Shown one piece after another: positions 13,051 to 25,780 of a DNA stretch of 64,000 nucleotides; within the stretch, counting starts at the first letter, position 1; each line of letters starts with the position of its first letter. Where the stretch lies: contig NC_135054.1 in assembly GCF_051014685.1 (NCBI RefSeq), positions 8,870,001 to 8,934,000 of the forward strand. The letters are read 5' to 3'. Origin of the DNA: Ptiloglossa arizonensis (Eukaryota; Arthropoda; Insecta; Hymenoptera; Colletidae). The position numbers and the translations under genes are program-made. The notes under the pieces were generated by a model. It did no database searches. It was given only the letters and a program-made list of their open reading frames with translations, and was not told the DNA's origin.

Positions 13051-14078
13051 CAGTTCATAAAGTAAAAAAATGCCCATTAATCATGGAAATAAGTATAACG
13101 ATCTCTGTATTTTCTCAAGACTATAAACTGATAATTTGCACGATAATTGCGATCATAGTCCACGCGATGCACCCTACGTATCGTACAGCATGCGTCGTAC
13201 AAACATACGTCGAAAATCTAGAATGAAATTTTTAGAATTTTATAGAACGAAAGTACCAAATTTACTAATTCGTCTAAGAGTTGATTGTATCTCTTAATTA
13301 TTCATTATTTTTTAATCGTTGACACATAAATTTTAACGAACACTTTCAACAATTTATATCGTACTGAAATTGTAAGTCCAATATTTGTAAATGAACGCAT
13401 TACAGAACTGTATTACGTTCAACTACGATATTGTTAATAAAATAATAAAAATTCATATTTAGACACAAAATGGCATAGTTTCTTTTTGATTAGCTGCATT
13501 TACTTAAAAAATATACCAGCTTAGATTTAATGCTTTTCTTCTTTTTAAACTTTCAATCGTATGATAAACTAAATAAGCTTACAATTTTAAATTCTACGTG
13601 GAAAATGTTTTTAGTATGTAATATTCCTCTGAATCAATTTTTTACTAAAATTACCCCTTATTGCTCCAAGTGTGCCTGTTAGGCACCTTTGATATTCAAC
13701 GATCTACAGAAGTGTGCTTGTCGGGCACGCTACTGATTAATTTATTCCTTATCACTTCAACGGTGCGATAAAAAAACAAACGGTTTTCCATTGTGAAATC
13801 TGTAACTGTAGACCCGAATTTCTTCCAAATGAACGTTTGCAAAAATACCATACATTAGCCAATTATAATTAATTTATTAAATTCCTGTCTATCGAAATTA
13901 TGTTCCTCTTGAAATGAATAAAGATTGTTTTAAAATCATTTTAAGATTATTATTTGCATGTTATTGTTGCATTTAAAATATGACATTTAAAATCTCGTGA
14001 GCAAATATATACTGAGAATGAGTTGGAATTGTCGGTTGACAGTCACGTTAAACATTTGGAGCGATAAAGGTTAATATA

Positions 14079-14669
14079 CAGTGTCTCGTGAAGCCTATCC
14101 ATCGGAATATTTTTAGTATTTCAAAAATACGTGAAAATATTACGTACAAATGTCACGAGGTTCAAAGGAATACATAATATGATAAAAATTAATTTTTTTT
14201 TTTAAATAAAATTATCAATTTTTCATACTCGATTTTAATACAATAGCAAATTCTCAGGATAAAAGTACGAAGATATATTTGTCCCACAACTTAACGTTTT
14301 CAGGACATTTGACTTTGTTCGTCTAATTACTTTCATTATGAAACATATTAGCAGACATCTTCACTACTTCGACTGTAAACAAATAGCAGATAAGTAATAG
14401 AACGAACAAAGTTAAATATCTTAAAAACGATAAGTTTTGAGATAACTATACCTTGATACTTTTATACGAGGAATTCGCTATTCTATCAAAATCAAGCGTG
14501 AAAAATTGATTACACTATTTAAAGAAATAAACTTTACCTATAGATCTCTACGTCTCTATCTGTAAAAACCATTCTTACTATATTATGTATTTCTTTGAAC
14601 CTTAAAACTTTCATAAGTAACACTTGAACGTATTCTTGGAAACAGCGAAGATATTCGCGAAACACACTG
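14079..14669. mobile_element. Foldback MITE of the Tc1/mariner type
   Basis: About 590 bp flanked on both sides by TA. The ends are CAGTGTCTCGTGAAG (left) and, read inward from the right end, CAGTGTGTTTCGCGAA. The element is an imperfect inverted repeat almost throughout: GTTCAAAGGAATACATAATA at about 14160 pairs with TATTATGTATTTCTTTGAAC near 14580, and GACTTTGTTCGTC near 14309 pairs with GAACGAACAAAGTTAAA near 14401. There is no transposase frame, so it is non-autonomous. Confidence 0.85.
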
Positions 14670-16057
14670 TACTGACGTGTACGTTGATATGGAAATGGAA
14701 CCCTTTACGTTGAGCTACCATGTATATATTTATTCATACCATATGACAATTCTTATCAAGAGCGTATCTGCATTACGCGACAGAATCGTAATGTCTTCTT
14801 CAAAATACGTGTACTGTGAAAAAATAAGACGTATTTTTCTGATCACACGTATCCAGTTGATTGCCATGCCATCCCATATATACAAATGGGTGTTTGCTGT
14901 GGTGGACTTTGCATAGCAATTAAGAACGTCTGCCGGCGATAATTTCGAGTTTTCCGCGTAGTTTTCTTTCCCGTTATAAATTTTCCGAAGCTATTATCAC
15001 CTACAAACATCTACCATTAATCATTAACGAAACTCGATCGTTTATGCATACCATTTTCGAAGTAAGTATGACAATACACACCAGGGACGAAAAAAATTAA
15101 AATAGGGCATATCTACACAATAGTTTTGAACGACGAATAAAAAAACGAACAACTTTTTCGCCGTTATTCGTTGAATAAAAATTTGAATTTACATTATAGA
15201 ATGGAATATTTCGCATTAGAACGAATCAAAATTTAACCGGTTCTATCGAACAAACGACTCGAAACTGAAACTCGTACGTTATTTTTATTCGTCGTTCTTT
15301 ATTCGAATACAATTTTGCTTAATTTTGCAATTAGAAAAGGAAACTTATTAAAAATAAGTGACGTAACACGAACACTGTTAGGTGTATATTCCAAATTCAA
15401 ACTACGGTGGAACTGATATAATAATTTAATTTAAGAAATAAATGAGATAATGAAGAAACGTAAACAATTACTTTCAAAATATATAACAATTTCGTATCGT
15501 AAACTACTGTTACAATTCACAGTAAACGTAAAATCGGTGACTCGGTCTAGGAAAAATTTTACTTCAATTTCAGGCAATACTCGTACAATTATTTTCCAAG
15601 TCAACAATTACTCTGAAGACACTGCACGCTTCCTAATATATTCCAGTGAAAAGAATATTAATTGAAGTCGAGTCGAAGATCGTTAACGCGAACACCTATC
15701 CGTACCACGATTTATCGACACACGATTTACAAATAGGTCCCTTTGTTACTTCGAATGTACATTTGCTTCGAAGCATTAACGATCGTTACAGGTATTTAAA
15801 GACGTACGCCTGATCCAAATATTGCTCGGTCTTAGGGACGTTTGGAACGATTTCTATTGGACCAGAAGACGAAGCAGAAACTGTGAAAAAGTTTTATTCC
15901 TTAGGCATCATGGTTGCCGCGGCTGTATCGGGGTATCATAGGTCAAACCGATGAGATACTGTTTCGCACTCCACGACGTGCAGTTAGTGGCGTGTTCTTC
16001 GACGAAACACCATCTTTTCTGTCATTCCATCTGACTTTGCATCCCACTACGTTCCGT
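14670..16057. other. Intergenic stretch, nothing recognised
   Basis: Contains only short open frames with no domain or splice context. Its right part precedes the candidate Lsd-1 promoter and may hold regulatory sequence that I cannot identify. Confidence 0.5.
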
Positions 16058-16123
16058 TATATAATTTCTTCGCGATCAGATCCTACCCCTGTTACCGATC
16101 CACTCATCGTTTCACGTTTCGAG
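16058..16123 (+). promoter_or_regulatory. Candidate Lsd-1 promoter and 5' UTR exon
   Basis: TATATAA at 16058-16064 is followed by a TCAGAT initiator-like site (16076) and, at 16123, a strong donor (TTTCGAG|GTGAGTATT). The first coding exon of Lsd-1 has an acceptor just upstream of its ATG (GATTACAG at 18865), so a non-coding first exon is required. This donor is the best candidate I found. The link is inferred. Confidence 0.45.
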
Positions 16124-17946
16124 GTGAGTATTCACTAGTCAGTACACTTAACCATCGGTCAAGCTCGGTTTTCGTGCATTTTTTCATCCGGTATTTATTA
16201 TCCGGGAGCAATTTCAGCCACCTACGTGTCTCGTTCGCGTGTCCGTGAGATGATCTCGATGTACGTGCACGTACTCGAACACAGCTGAGAGATTAGTAGT
16301 CGTTGAATCGTGCGTTTGTCGCGTTATCCAAATCGTCCTCGATGTTCGTGAATTTTTCTTCCCCTCTTACTCTTTCGTGTTTTCACAACGAAGGTATTGA
16401 AGATGATAGCGGTAGGGGTATCGACCTGCATTCAAAATGTACTTATCGTTGTAAGTTCGAAACGCGTGACGTTGGTCTGATAACACGCTGCAGAGATTAT
16501 TGCTCCGTAACTGGTGAAAAAGGATAAATTGCAGGATGGTTCGTCCATCCTCGATTTTTGTCTTCAAGAGTCACCGTACCGTGATAATACTTGTTATCGA
16601 GCAAGGAGCTGATCGATAGATTCGAGTTGTACGGATCCTTGGAAGAAAGAACCGTCAGCCACGAAGTAGTACGATCCCTCTTATCAATTTTTTCCTACAG
16701 ATCGTTTCTTTCGTCTAACATCTGATCGTGTTCGTACGTAATATCTCAGAATTTTCTGGTCACAATCCTGTGAACACGTTCTACGATCTTGCACTCTGCA
16801 CCGTACTCACTTCATCGTACATTTTATTTCTCGATCTTACAATCCGTTCGTCGATTTTATCGCGACGGAGTAAAGTGAAAACTACGTAACTTTTATACAC
16901 GTACAGTTAACGAATATAACGAAGACATTCGGAGTATTCTAATGTATCGTGATACCGATACAAATAATCAGGGATTTAGAATAGCAATAGGAATGTAATA
17001 TTCGTTTTACAATTCTAAAATAAACATAGTCTCTGATTAAAATCACTCCGACGAAACTTGTACATTTGATAATAAATAATAAGTAACGAACGGCGATGAA
17101 TGTAATGTTAATGTTAATACTCGTGGGAAAAGATACTCGATAGGGTACGGTCGTATTGCTTTGAAAATCTCCATGGGCTGATTGCACGGGGAGATGCCAT
17201 GGGCTGATTGCATGGATTAATTCACTAATTTCGTCGCACGATCTTGTTCAATGTAATACCTTAATGAATCTTCCTCGAATATTCCAGTAACAACAATCCG
17301 CGTGGCTGGATAGAATGGACGTTTACTATACGTTTTGTTGTTTCTCTTAATCCGTCGAAACTGCTCACCGTAGTGTTTGTTATTATTTATACTTCTAGTC
17401 CAGTTGCACCGAAAGATTTTCTATATTAATTGATACAAGTCTGGGCAACTGACTTGACCTTACGCCGATTACATAACATAGTAGAAAATAATCACTCCGA
17501 AGTCTCTGAAGATATGTCTCAACGCCAGAAGAAGTATCTCCCTCAGAGAAGTATAATTACTTCTTGTTAAAGGTTATCTGAGCACCTTAAACGTTTGATC
17601 ATCAGATTTACACATCTTATGGTTTTCTCGTATCAAGAATTAGTCGAAAAAGAAATCTATGTCTATTACTCGCTACATTCCTATTTATTCAGATCAGTTC
17701 TTCACTACCCAGAAAGAATAAAATGATTTGGCTAAGGAAGGTATACAGTTCAGATCATCCACATCGAAGAAGATACAGCCTGTGAACTATGAATTCGATG
17801 TACTATTTCTATGATTTCTATGCTACTTCGAACTGTATATATTTTGCTACGTTCCTAATTTACCACCTAACTCTATTTCTTTAATACAAGTTTTTCCAAT
17901 GACTGACCTCCCTTGACGATTTCTTAACTAATTAAAATTGTGAACG

Positions 17947-18081
17947 ATACGTTAACTCCATGGTGTGCAACTGTTTAAATCTTACTGTGATTCTACTTAT
18001 CCAAAAACAAATACACAGGAAAATCCAGAAAAAAGAATAGAAAGAATAGTATTTAATTTTTCAATAAATTTTATTCTAAAC
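17947..18081. repeat. Dispersed 135-bp repeat, copy 1
   Basis: The segment beginning ATACGTTAACTCCATGG and ending ATTCTAAAC recurs in the same orientation at 19391-19525 with about 11 mismatches. Copy 1 lies upstream of Lsd-1 exon 1 and copy 2 lies in its first coding intron. Family unknown. Confidence 0.85.
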
Positions 18082-18865
18082 TAGTATTGATTTATAAATA
18101 CGCAATTGAGCATTTATATAATATATCATATTTAAGAAATTAACGATGAGTCGATAAACATGAGCCACAGAGTTGACGCAAATGTGCATCGACACGCACT
18201 GTGGAGTTAATAATATATTCTGTACATCTAAATGATTAAGCGTTACATTTCTAACTATTCCTAATCTTGAGAGACTTCTTATATAATTGTAACTTACGAC
18301 ATAACATGTGACAGTCGGCATTTTCTTTATGCTGTAACAGGTCAACGTACCAATGACTATTGATCCAAGCTGTCTATTCAGACCGAATAAATGCGCATCC
18401 ACGTTGTACGGTCCAATGAGTAATAATTACCGAAATATATTTGCACCGATAAACATATCAATTTACCATCATCCACCGTGAGACACGAGGTATTAGCTTC
18501 GAAGCTGTTGCGCCTGGAGAATATTCTTAAGTCGATGAAGCCAAGAAATATTCTTGTGTTCTGAGCTCCTCCTAACCCTATCGCATCAATTCCAACCAAA
18601 TTGAACGTTACACTTAATTCCTTGCCAAATTTTTATGTATTTTTACTCAATAAAATTTATATCTCGAAGAGACAGCGCTACTTTGAGAATTTCCGATTGC
18701 ATTTATTTTCCGAATATCTTGCAACCGACGGTAGCATTTAACTTGAAACTCCATATATTATAATTCCTGATACCTTGATAATCTTCCTCAAACGTATTCT
18801 TTTGAAAATATTTTCAAGAACGTGAACAGTATGTACATAAGATTGCAATATTGAATTGATTACAG

Positions 18866-21800
18866 CGACGATCTACAAATGGCGCGAGCGAACGCAGAGA
18901 GGCGGCACTCTGATCTGCCACATTTCGAATCTGTTGCCAGAATTTCAAGTTTACCTATCGTGGAAAACGGTATACAGATTGCTGGTAATGTTTACAGTAG
19001 GATAAAGGTGAGGATTGTCTATATGTGACATTTACTTCGAGTAAAATTGCCGCGTCACCGCAAACGTGTCGAAACAATCGCCAATTAACTGTGCATAGAA
19101 AGTCGAGGCATGGCTACATGTTTGTGCTGTCGTGTCAAGTTTTCTTCGAGCCATCGTACAATGTTTGAACAGTCCGACTATTCAACAAACCCCATCGTCG
19201 CTTTCCTCCACCTTTGACTCGTCGATCCTCTCTCCCGTGAAAGTGCTTCAAGTTTAGAACGAGAAGTTGAAAGTTTAATATAACTGCCTTCCAACGTGTA
19301 ACGTCTAAATATGGATTCACGGTATCCGCTAAGAGACTATTCGTGGCCACATTCTTCGATAGAATTTAAATGGACGTATTCACATTGTTCATACGTTAAC
19401 TCCATGGTGTGCAACTGTTTGAATCTTACTGTAATTCTACTTATCCAAAAACAAATTCATAGAAAAATCCAGAAAAAACGATAAAAAGAATCGTATTTAA
19501 TTTTTCGATAAATTTTAGTCTAAACAATATATCTCCGATGGTCCCTTTAAAGAATACTTCGATTAATAATATTTGGAACAAAAAATGAACATTTATTTAT
19601 TTTTCAAAGCGTGGTACAACGGTTACTCCGCGAAGTAACTATTGTAAACTAATCGTTTAACGATAGTTATTTTGTATACTGGATGAATCTTATAATTCGT
19701 CGACCTCTATTATTTTTTTCAATGGATGAATTGTTTTTGTAATTCTTGAAGTTCGCTTCAATTTTCATATGCACGATCCCAAGAATTTGTAACCGCGTAA
19801 CCTTACAACGACTTTGAGTAAAATTCCTCCAAAATTATTAGTGGAAATGTATTCTCAAACAATATTCCACTTAAACAGAACCCTCTCAATTGCCAAATGA
19901 TAGAAACACAATACATTCATTGTTTAGCGATCAAATTTTTTAATGTGCTGGAGTTTGGATACAGCTGAACAATCATTTGCGATCGCCACAGCATCGGCAA
20001 AACCAGCGATTTGCGCGCTAAATGGGGCTATTACAACGATCGATCAACTGCTCTGTAAAGGTATCGACATCGTTGAACAGAGAGTACCGGCTGTGCATCT
20101 ACCTCCCCATCTTGTAAGTTTACATACTTATACAGTGTGAAAAATATATTTGACAGATAGCGTAGAAAAATGTTTTCTGCTTTTATCATTTTACTCCACT
20201 TGTAACGAACGATAATTTGATATTTCAAATCGTATCTACTTTATTAGTCATTGTAGCGACTCGTGCAATTCACAAACAAAATTATTCAGCACGTTCGTTT
20301 AACAAATCTTTCTCGATTCGAATGCATACATTTATACCCGAAAATCGTGACAAATATTTGCTTCACACCTTATACGTGTAAATTATCTTAAATCGTCTTA
20401 ATTATCCGATGTTTCTCGTTTTGAGATCATTTTATTTCGCACACTGTTAAGATATACTGCAACGCACGGGAATACGTGAGCAACAAACTCGTTAGGCCTG
20501 TGTTAATGCGGGCCGGAAGTGTAAAACAGATAGGAAGTCATGCGGCAATTGCAGCAGTAGATAGATTGGACGATGCTCTAACTGTTGCGGACAAATACGT
20601 AGATCGTTACTTGCCCGCTGATCCCACGGACAAAGTCACAGATGGTAAGTGCTCCATTCGAAATTATTGGTACGAATCGTGATCGATTACTTCGATAATA
20701 ATTAGTGGAAAAAAAATATCGTAAAGCCGCGTTCGAAACGATTCGCTCTGAATACCGTGAGACGGTTATTTAATAAAAGCAAATTCTTTTAGAGAACACT
20801 CCTCCTGAAAGCGTGAGCAAGACCACACGGACTATCAAGCATGGCGCTAGATTCTCGAGAAAGTTACAAAAGAGATTGACACGTCGCACGTTAGCAGAAG
20901 CTCGAGCCCTTAAGGAACAAGGAACAGAATGCATTCATGTACTTTTCTACGTTGTAGAATTGGTAAGTAAGTTTCGCGTAATTGTGTATTAATGGAAATA
21001 CAAAAGGGATGTTCGAGGACGTGTGTTACTTTTCCATTTCGTAAGAAACTGTATCTGAACACTTAACGAGTACCATGTATAATACGCGGGTGAAGAAATT
21101 TCTTCTAGAGTTACGGCAGAATATTCGATTTGTTCAGAGGCAATGTCGTCAGGCGTGAAAAGGATGTATGTACTATTCAGAGTTAGAAAGAAGACAAGAC
21201 TAAAGAATGCAGGTTCGATTGGCTGCAGTTCCACCTCTGCTATCGCATAATTTTAACTGTAACGTGCAATTGGTCAAAGCGATCGCATCCATTGATACTA
21301 CTTAGTCGTGTAGCGGAGATAGGCGGAGCGAGCGAGGAATCACTCCTTTTGCTCTTATGGGGTCCCGTTGGTCTTCTTTCCAGCTCTGAACAGTACGTCT
21401 GTCCCATACGCACTTAAGAAGATGGCCTGTGAACGAATAAAACTACCCATAACTCTAGACGCAATCTTCTCACGCGCGTACAGTACGTTCTATCCAAATC
21501 GAATAATCGATGGTTTCGCAATTGTTCAAATGTTCTCTCGTTTCGATGGATCTATTATTTTTGATAAAAGTAAGGCGATTGTCGCTTTGCAGCTAGCAAC
21601 GGATCCAAAATTAGCATATCAAAAAGCTAAAGAGTTATGGGCAACGTTAAGTTTGCCTGAACCGGAAAACCAAGCTCGGCCAACCTCTCTGGAACAGTTG
21701 TTGGTTCTGTTAACGCGTGAATCGGCACGTCGTATTGTCCATCTCGTAAATGGCACTTCAACATTAGCAAAAAGATCTCCGCACGATCTTGGAAGAATTC

Positions 21801-22739
21801 TCGTTAACGTATCGCATCAATTACTCGCAGTTGCAGATGCTACGTTGAAGGTAAGTATCGTCGGCGTCGCGTATTTCTTACTTAAAATTGAATTATTTTA
21901 TGAATTTTCTCGTTCTTCGGGTTTAAGATGCTGCCACTTATTGGTAAAAAAGATGCAGCCAAAGTGCAAGTGTTAGCAATACGTTCGGCTATACAAAGGC
22001 TTAATGAAACTACAAATCATTTACTGGTACGTAAAACCTAATTAGTTATGCGATTGGTAATCACATTACTCTTAATAATCCTTGTTATTGTAGTTTTGTA
22101 ACTTGGAGATTGTCGATAAAATTTACGTAATTCTAATGTGCGTTTGTCACGATGAATTTAACAATATGATAATATTTTGTGATAAAATTTAACTTTTAGT
22201 TAACAAAATTATAAACTATGTATATCTTCAAAGTGTTGCTACTTATATTTTACATTTTACACAGATTCTTCCTCAATTACTCATTAAATGTAATTAGTCT
22301 GTCAGCAGTAGGGTTTTTGCAGAGAATTATTACTTCTCATAAATTATAAAAATCGAACCGTCTCTACAAAAAAAAAAAACTTGGATAAAATTTCATTGGA
22401 ATTATACAAAACCGTGTACTAAATCTTTTTATAATTTCAACGATTAACGTTTATTAATCGCTATATTTTGATATTGTTCTCACAGGAACAGCTCGCAGCT
22501 TTCTTGGCCGATCGTCCAACTGTTTCTAAGGTAACACACGTTCAGTGTTATCAGCAAAACCACAATAACCACATGTCGATGTCTTCCAATCCGCCAATAA
22601 ATGGTATCGAGTAACCAAGCCGCATTTAATAGTTGCTCCACAAGAATGTCTTTTTGTTTTTTATTTCAAGGTCAATGACAATCAGAACGATCTCAAATCG
22701 AAATTTCACGAGTTACGCGAAATGTCCAATTTATCGTAA
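18866..22739 (+). CDS. Lsd-1: Perilipin-1 type lipid-droplet coat protein (Lsd-1-like)
   Basis: Coding starts at 18879, just after a 5' UTR acceptor at 18865. Exons 18879-19007, 19928-20113, 20452-20644, 20793-20962, 21593-21850, 21928-22026 and 22486-22530 join in frame with GT-AG borders. The N-terminal perilipin (PAT) motif LPHFESVARISSLPIVENG covers about residues 13-31, followed by SNFLMCWSLDTAEQSF and DIVEQRVPAVHLPP. Insect perilipin-1 coats lipid droplets and controls lipase access, classically after PKA phosphorylation. Two endings are possible. Reading on past 22530 to a stop at 22614 gives 387 residues, with a Gln/Asn/His-rich tail. Splicing at 22530 to 22671-22739 gives 382 residues, with the tail VNDNQNDLKSKFHELREMSN. 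Both are in frame. An AATAAA lies at 22922. It heads the cluster of four perilipins, all on this strand. Confidence 0.92.
19391..19525. repeat. Dispersed 135-bp repeat, copy 2
   Basis: Second copy of the segment at 17947-18081, same orientation, about 92% identical by eye. It lies inside the first coding intron of Lsd-1 (19008-19927). Confidence 0.85.
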
Positions 22740-23175
22740 CGAGACCATTCCGAAACCTTGTATTTTCACTGCTCAGATAACAAGTAATTGATTTCTTTTT
22801 ATTATATCAATGGCACAATGTATCGATGTCATATTAGCCAACAGTGCTTACGTTTAACGCCTAGTTAACAAAGTTTATTTCTGGTGAACAAATGTAATGT
22901 TTAGAGGTAAGAATGTGTAGAAATAAAAATGTTTTTCTCTTCATTGTAATACCGTCGAGAAGACTCGTTTCTCTTCTATCCTCCGTAATACGTTGAATTA
23001 ACAAGCAAAGAGTTTGTTTAACACTTACAGATGTAAGCTGTGCGTTTAGGTGGGAAACATCCATGTTCCATTAGTATTATAGTTAGCCAGCCATGGGGTC
23101 AGATGACATATCGATACTAGGGCGTATCTCGTAGTTCTTGTCTCTTTAAGCTACCAATGTTCACGTTACAGATCT
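22740..23175. other. Lsd-1 3' flank
   Basis: Probable 3' UTR of Lsd-1, with AATAAA at 22922-22927, followed by sequence with no recognised content up to the inverted repeat that opens the Penelope-like fragment. Confidence 0.5.
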
Positions 23176-23665
23176 TTGGTCGCCAACCACAGATCTTTTA
23201 ATTGGTCGACTGAACAATTCAAAAACTGAAAGAAGTGTGTTCCGGATGAGATTCAGTTAATAGTGTCCGTATTGATATTAGAACACTTTTCAATGATTCC
23301 CTGTATTTTCTTGGAAAATATTCTTCAGTTCTGGGTATCATCTGAGTGTTATCGAAAAGTATCTCGTGTTCTGTAGACTTTTGATATATTCCTATTATGG
23401 CTACTTGCAATAGTAGTCTAATATAATTGTGCCTATTAAATTACTTAAGTTGTGTGCTTAAATTACGTCCAATATCTCCAATGTATACTTTTTCACATAA
23501 GCAAGATATCTTGTAGTCTTTCGATAAGTATAGCTGTGATTGTGGATTTTTAGGGAAGATGAGTACTTGCCCAGTTTTACTTTGTGCAACGTAGACCATT
23601 TAAATATTCTCCTTTCTTTGCATTAATCATTCAGCCAACTGATAAAAAGATCTGCGGTTGGTAAT
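23176..23665 (-). mobile_element. Penelope-like element fragment with GIY-YIG domain
   Basis: On the minus strand (about 23590-23225) one frame reads ISCLCEKVYIGDIGRNLSTQ, a stop, then after a short gap STEHEILFDNTQMIPRTEEY and FPRKYRESL. KVYIGDIGRN is the GIY-YIG endonuclease signature, and the later block matches the region after it in the C-terminal domain of Penelope-like retroelements. At least one stop and a small frame change show decay. The segment is bounded by short inverted repeats (CCAACCACAGATCTTTT at about 23178; complement near 23642). The reverse transcriptase part is not visible, so this is a 3'-end fragment. Confidence 0.75.
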
Positions 23666-24370
23666 GAACAATTCGTAATATGAACATTGATACCTTAAGT
23701 AAACAAGAATTACAGGATACAGATTAGTATCAATATGTCTTTCTTAAAAGATACAGCTCACACTTGGAAGCTTCAAATAATATCATCTAAGAAACCGAAA
23801 AAAAAGCTTAAAAAATATTGGTTACTCCACGTGAAACACTATGTCACGCATACTTGGACAAAATACACAAACAAAAATCTTATTTAATATATTTATTTGA
23901 ATTTCTGAATGCAATTAACGATATATCTTTCGAGAAATGATTCCGAATTTTGTAAATTGAACAACACAATTCATCCAATACAATTTCCATTCACACTTCA
24001 GAACTAAATGTATTTGTTGCAAGTGATTTTAATACCGGAATATTTCCCTCTGTGTATTTATTATATTGAAGACGTTTCAAAAGGTTCTTCTAAATATTGT
24101 AAACATTGCTCTATATAGCCAATTTTTAAATGTTCGTATATAATTTCATAAGAAATTCAGTGAGTACAAAGTCCTCGACGTTGTCGCGATCGATTCGTAA
24201 TTTTCACTCGTATTTACGTGACAGTACCAGAAATGCCGATATCACGAAAACGCTGTCGCCCTAGCGGACTTTGAAACCTCGTGGCACATGTTCGAATATC
24301 GCGACGTTGGTTACCGGTTGATTTTCATTGGCTAATTCGGTTTAACCTCAACGCGCAGGCGGTAGGCAGG
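23666..24370. other. Intergenic stretch before the Lsd-2a promoter
   Basis: No coding exon or repeat recognised. The right third is less AT-rich and lies just upstream of the candidate TATA box at 24372, so it may carry Lsd-2a control elements. Confidence 0.45.
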
Positions 24371-24371
24371 T

Positions 24372-24491
24372 TATAAGTATTGGAACGCCGTTCAACGACG
24401 CACATTTGTACTTACGGACTGAACCTACACGCAACGGTCAGTGTTGAATCTGCACGCACATTACAGGGACGAGGGAATAAAAACACAAACG
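24372..24491 (+). promoter_or_regulatory. Candidate Lsd-2a promoter and 5' UTR exon
   Basis: TATAAG at 24372-24377, a start region near 24400, a TCAGTG initiator-like site at about 24438, and a strong donor at 24491 (CACAAAC|GTAAGTG). Lsd-2a needs a non-coding first exon because acceptors lie just ahead of its ATG. Local GC is higher than in the surroundings. The link to Lsd-2a is inferred from position and strand. Confidence 0.6.
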
Positions 24492-25780
24492 TAAGTGTAT
24501 CCTAATAACACAGTTTCATCGGAAGACCTTGTACGATAATCATAACAGACAATTTAATCTTCAATGATTTATAAATAGTTCTCCTGTTACTTCCAGAAGG
24601 TCAAAATTTACCTTATCCATGGACATGTACACATGAGTTGATTCCTTCCAACGCTTACAACCGATATCCATTTTCGTTAACACAAAACGATTAAATTTCT
24701 GCCAAATACTTCATAAATGCGCATAAGTATATTATTGAATGGATATTACAAATTTAATTTACAATTCATACGTATAAATGTGCTTTCTTTTTCAGACGAT
24801 ATATCGCGAAGATAAAAATTTGATAAAAATTGTAATTGAGAATTAGTAATCTAATACAACTGTTGTGATAGTAATAATATTAATAGTAACGATAACGGCA
24901 AGAAGCACAGCAATAGTTATAGTATAGCGTATCGGTACAGTTTAATTTAAATTAGTATAAAGTAGTGTGATAATAGTTACTTAAAAATCAACATTCAGTA
25001 AAGTATACGTAAAAGTGAAAGTTTCTGTTTTTTTTTTTAAGTAACTTTCGATTTCACGCGTCGCGAAGTATAAACGAATCCTTAACGCGCAAAATTTTGT
25101 ATTAGCCCATGCTTTTAGCGAAAGTTGAGAAAGTAATGTACATAGAACTATATGTGGCAGGTGTACTATATACATGTATACATTATTTCCGACAAGTCCA
25201 TTGACCTTTGCGATATCACGGTATAATACATCCGGTATACAATCGTTTTTCAAATTCATCACCGTTTTACTCCAAAATTACACTGATAATTAATCAAATA
25301 CTTAATAATTTAGTGGATCAGTTAAATTATCCATACAACGCATTTGTGAAATTTATAATTTATTTATGATAGACTTTCTACCGAAAATAAAAGTTAGGGA
25401 TAGTGCACGGTCTTGAAAAGTGTACAAGGTGTCCTATTTCAATCTTATCGAGCAATGATCTCCAAAATTATTAATTGTAAAAAAGGTGTTTGGAGGTGAA
25501 TATATTTTGGAGCAGTCTCCGTCCAAGCTTTGCAAGTTACAGTTACGAATGCTTCAATATATTTCAAAATACTTCAAAAATTCGTTTAATATAGATATTC
25601 GAAGGCCTCGCTTTAAATCTCAAAATAACTCGATATTATTTTCGTCGTTTAGATTCAAATTCGGTTTTACACGTTCTAACATTGAATTATCTTACGTATC
25701 TTAGAATTTATTTCTGCACAAGCTATAAGTCCAAGTGAAAAACTGTTTAGTTTTGTTTCATATTCCACGGGACGTACTCT

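Noticed and set aside
13670..13730. Short GTGCCT...AGGCAC hairpins resembling terminators
   Set aside because: Intergenic in a eukaryotic context, no adjacent transcription unit; only a small repeat.
21368..21976. 202-codon frame starting at 21368 as a separate gene
   Set aside because: Its middle is Lsd-1 exon 5 (21593-21850); the upstream part is intron sequence read through the acceptor and the end is read-through past the donor.
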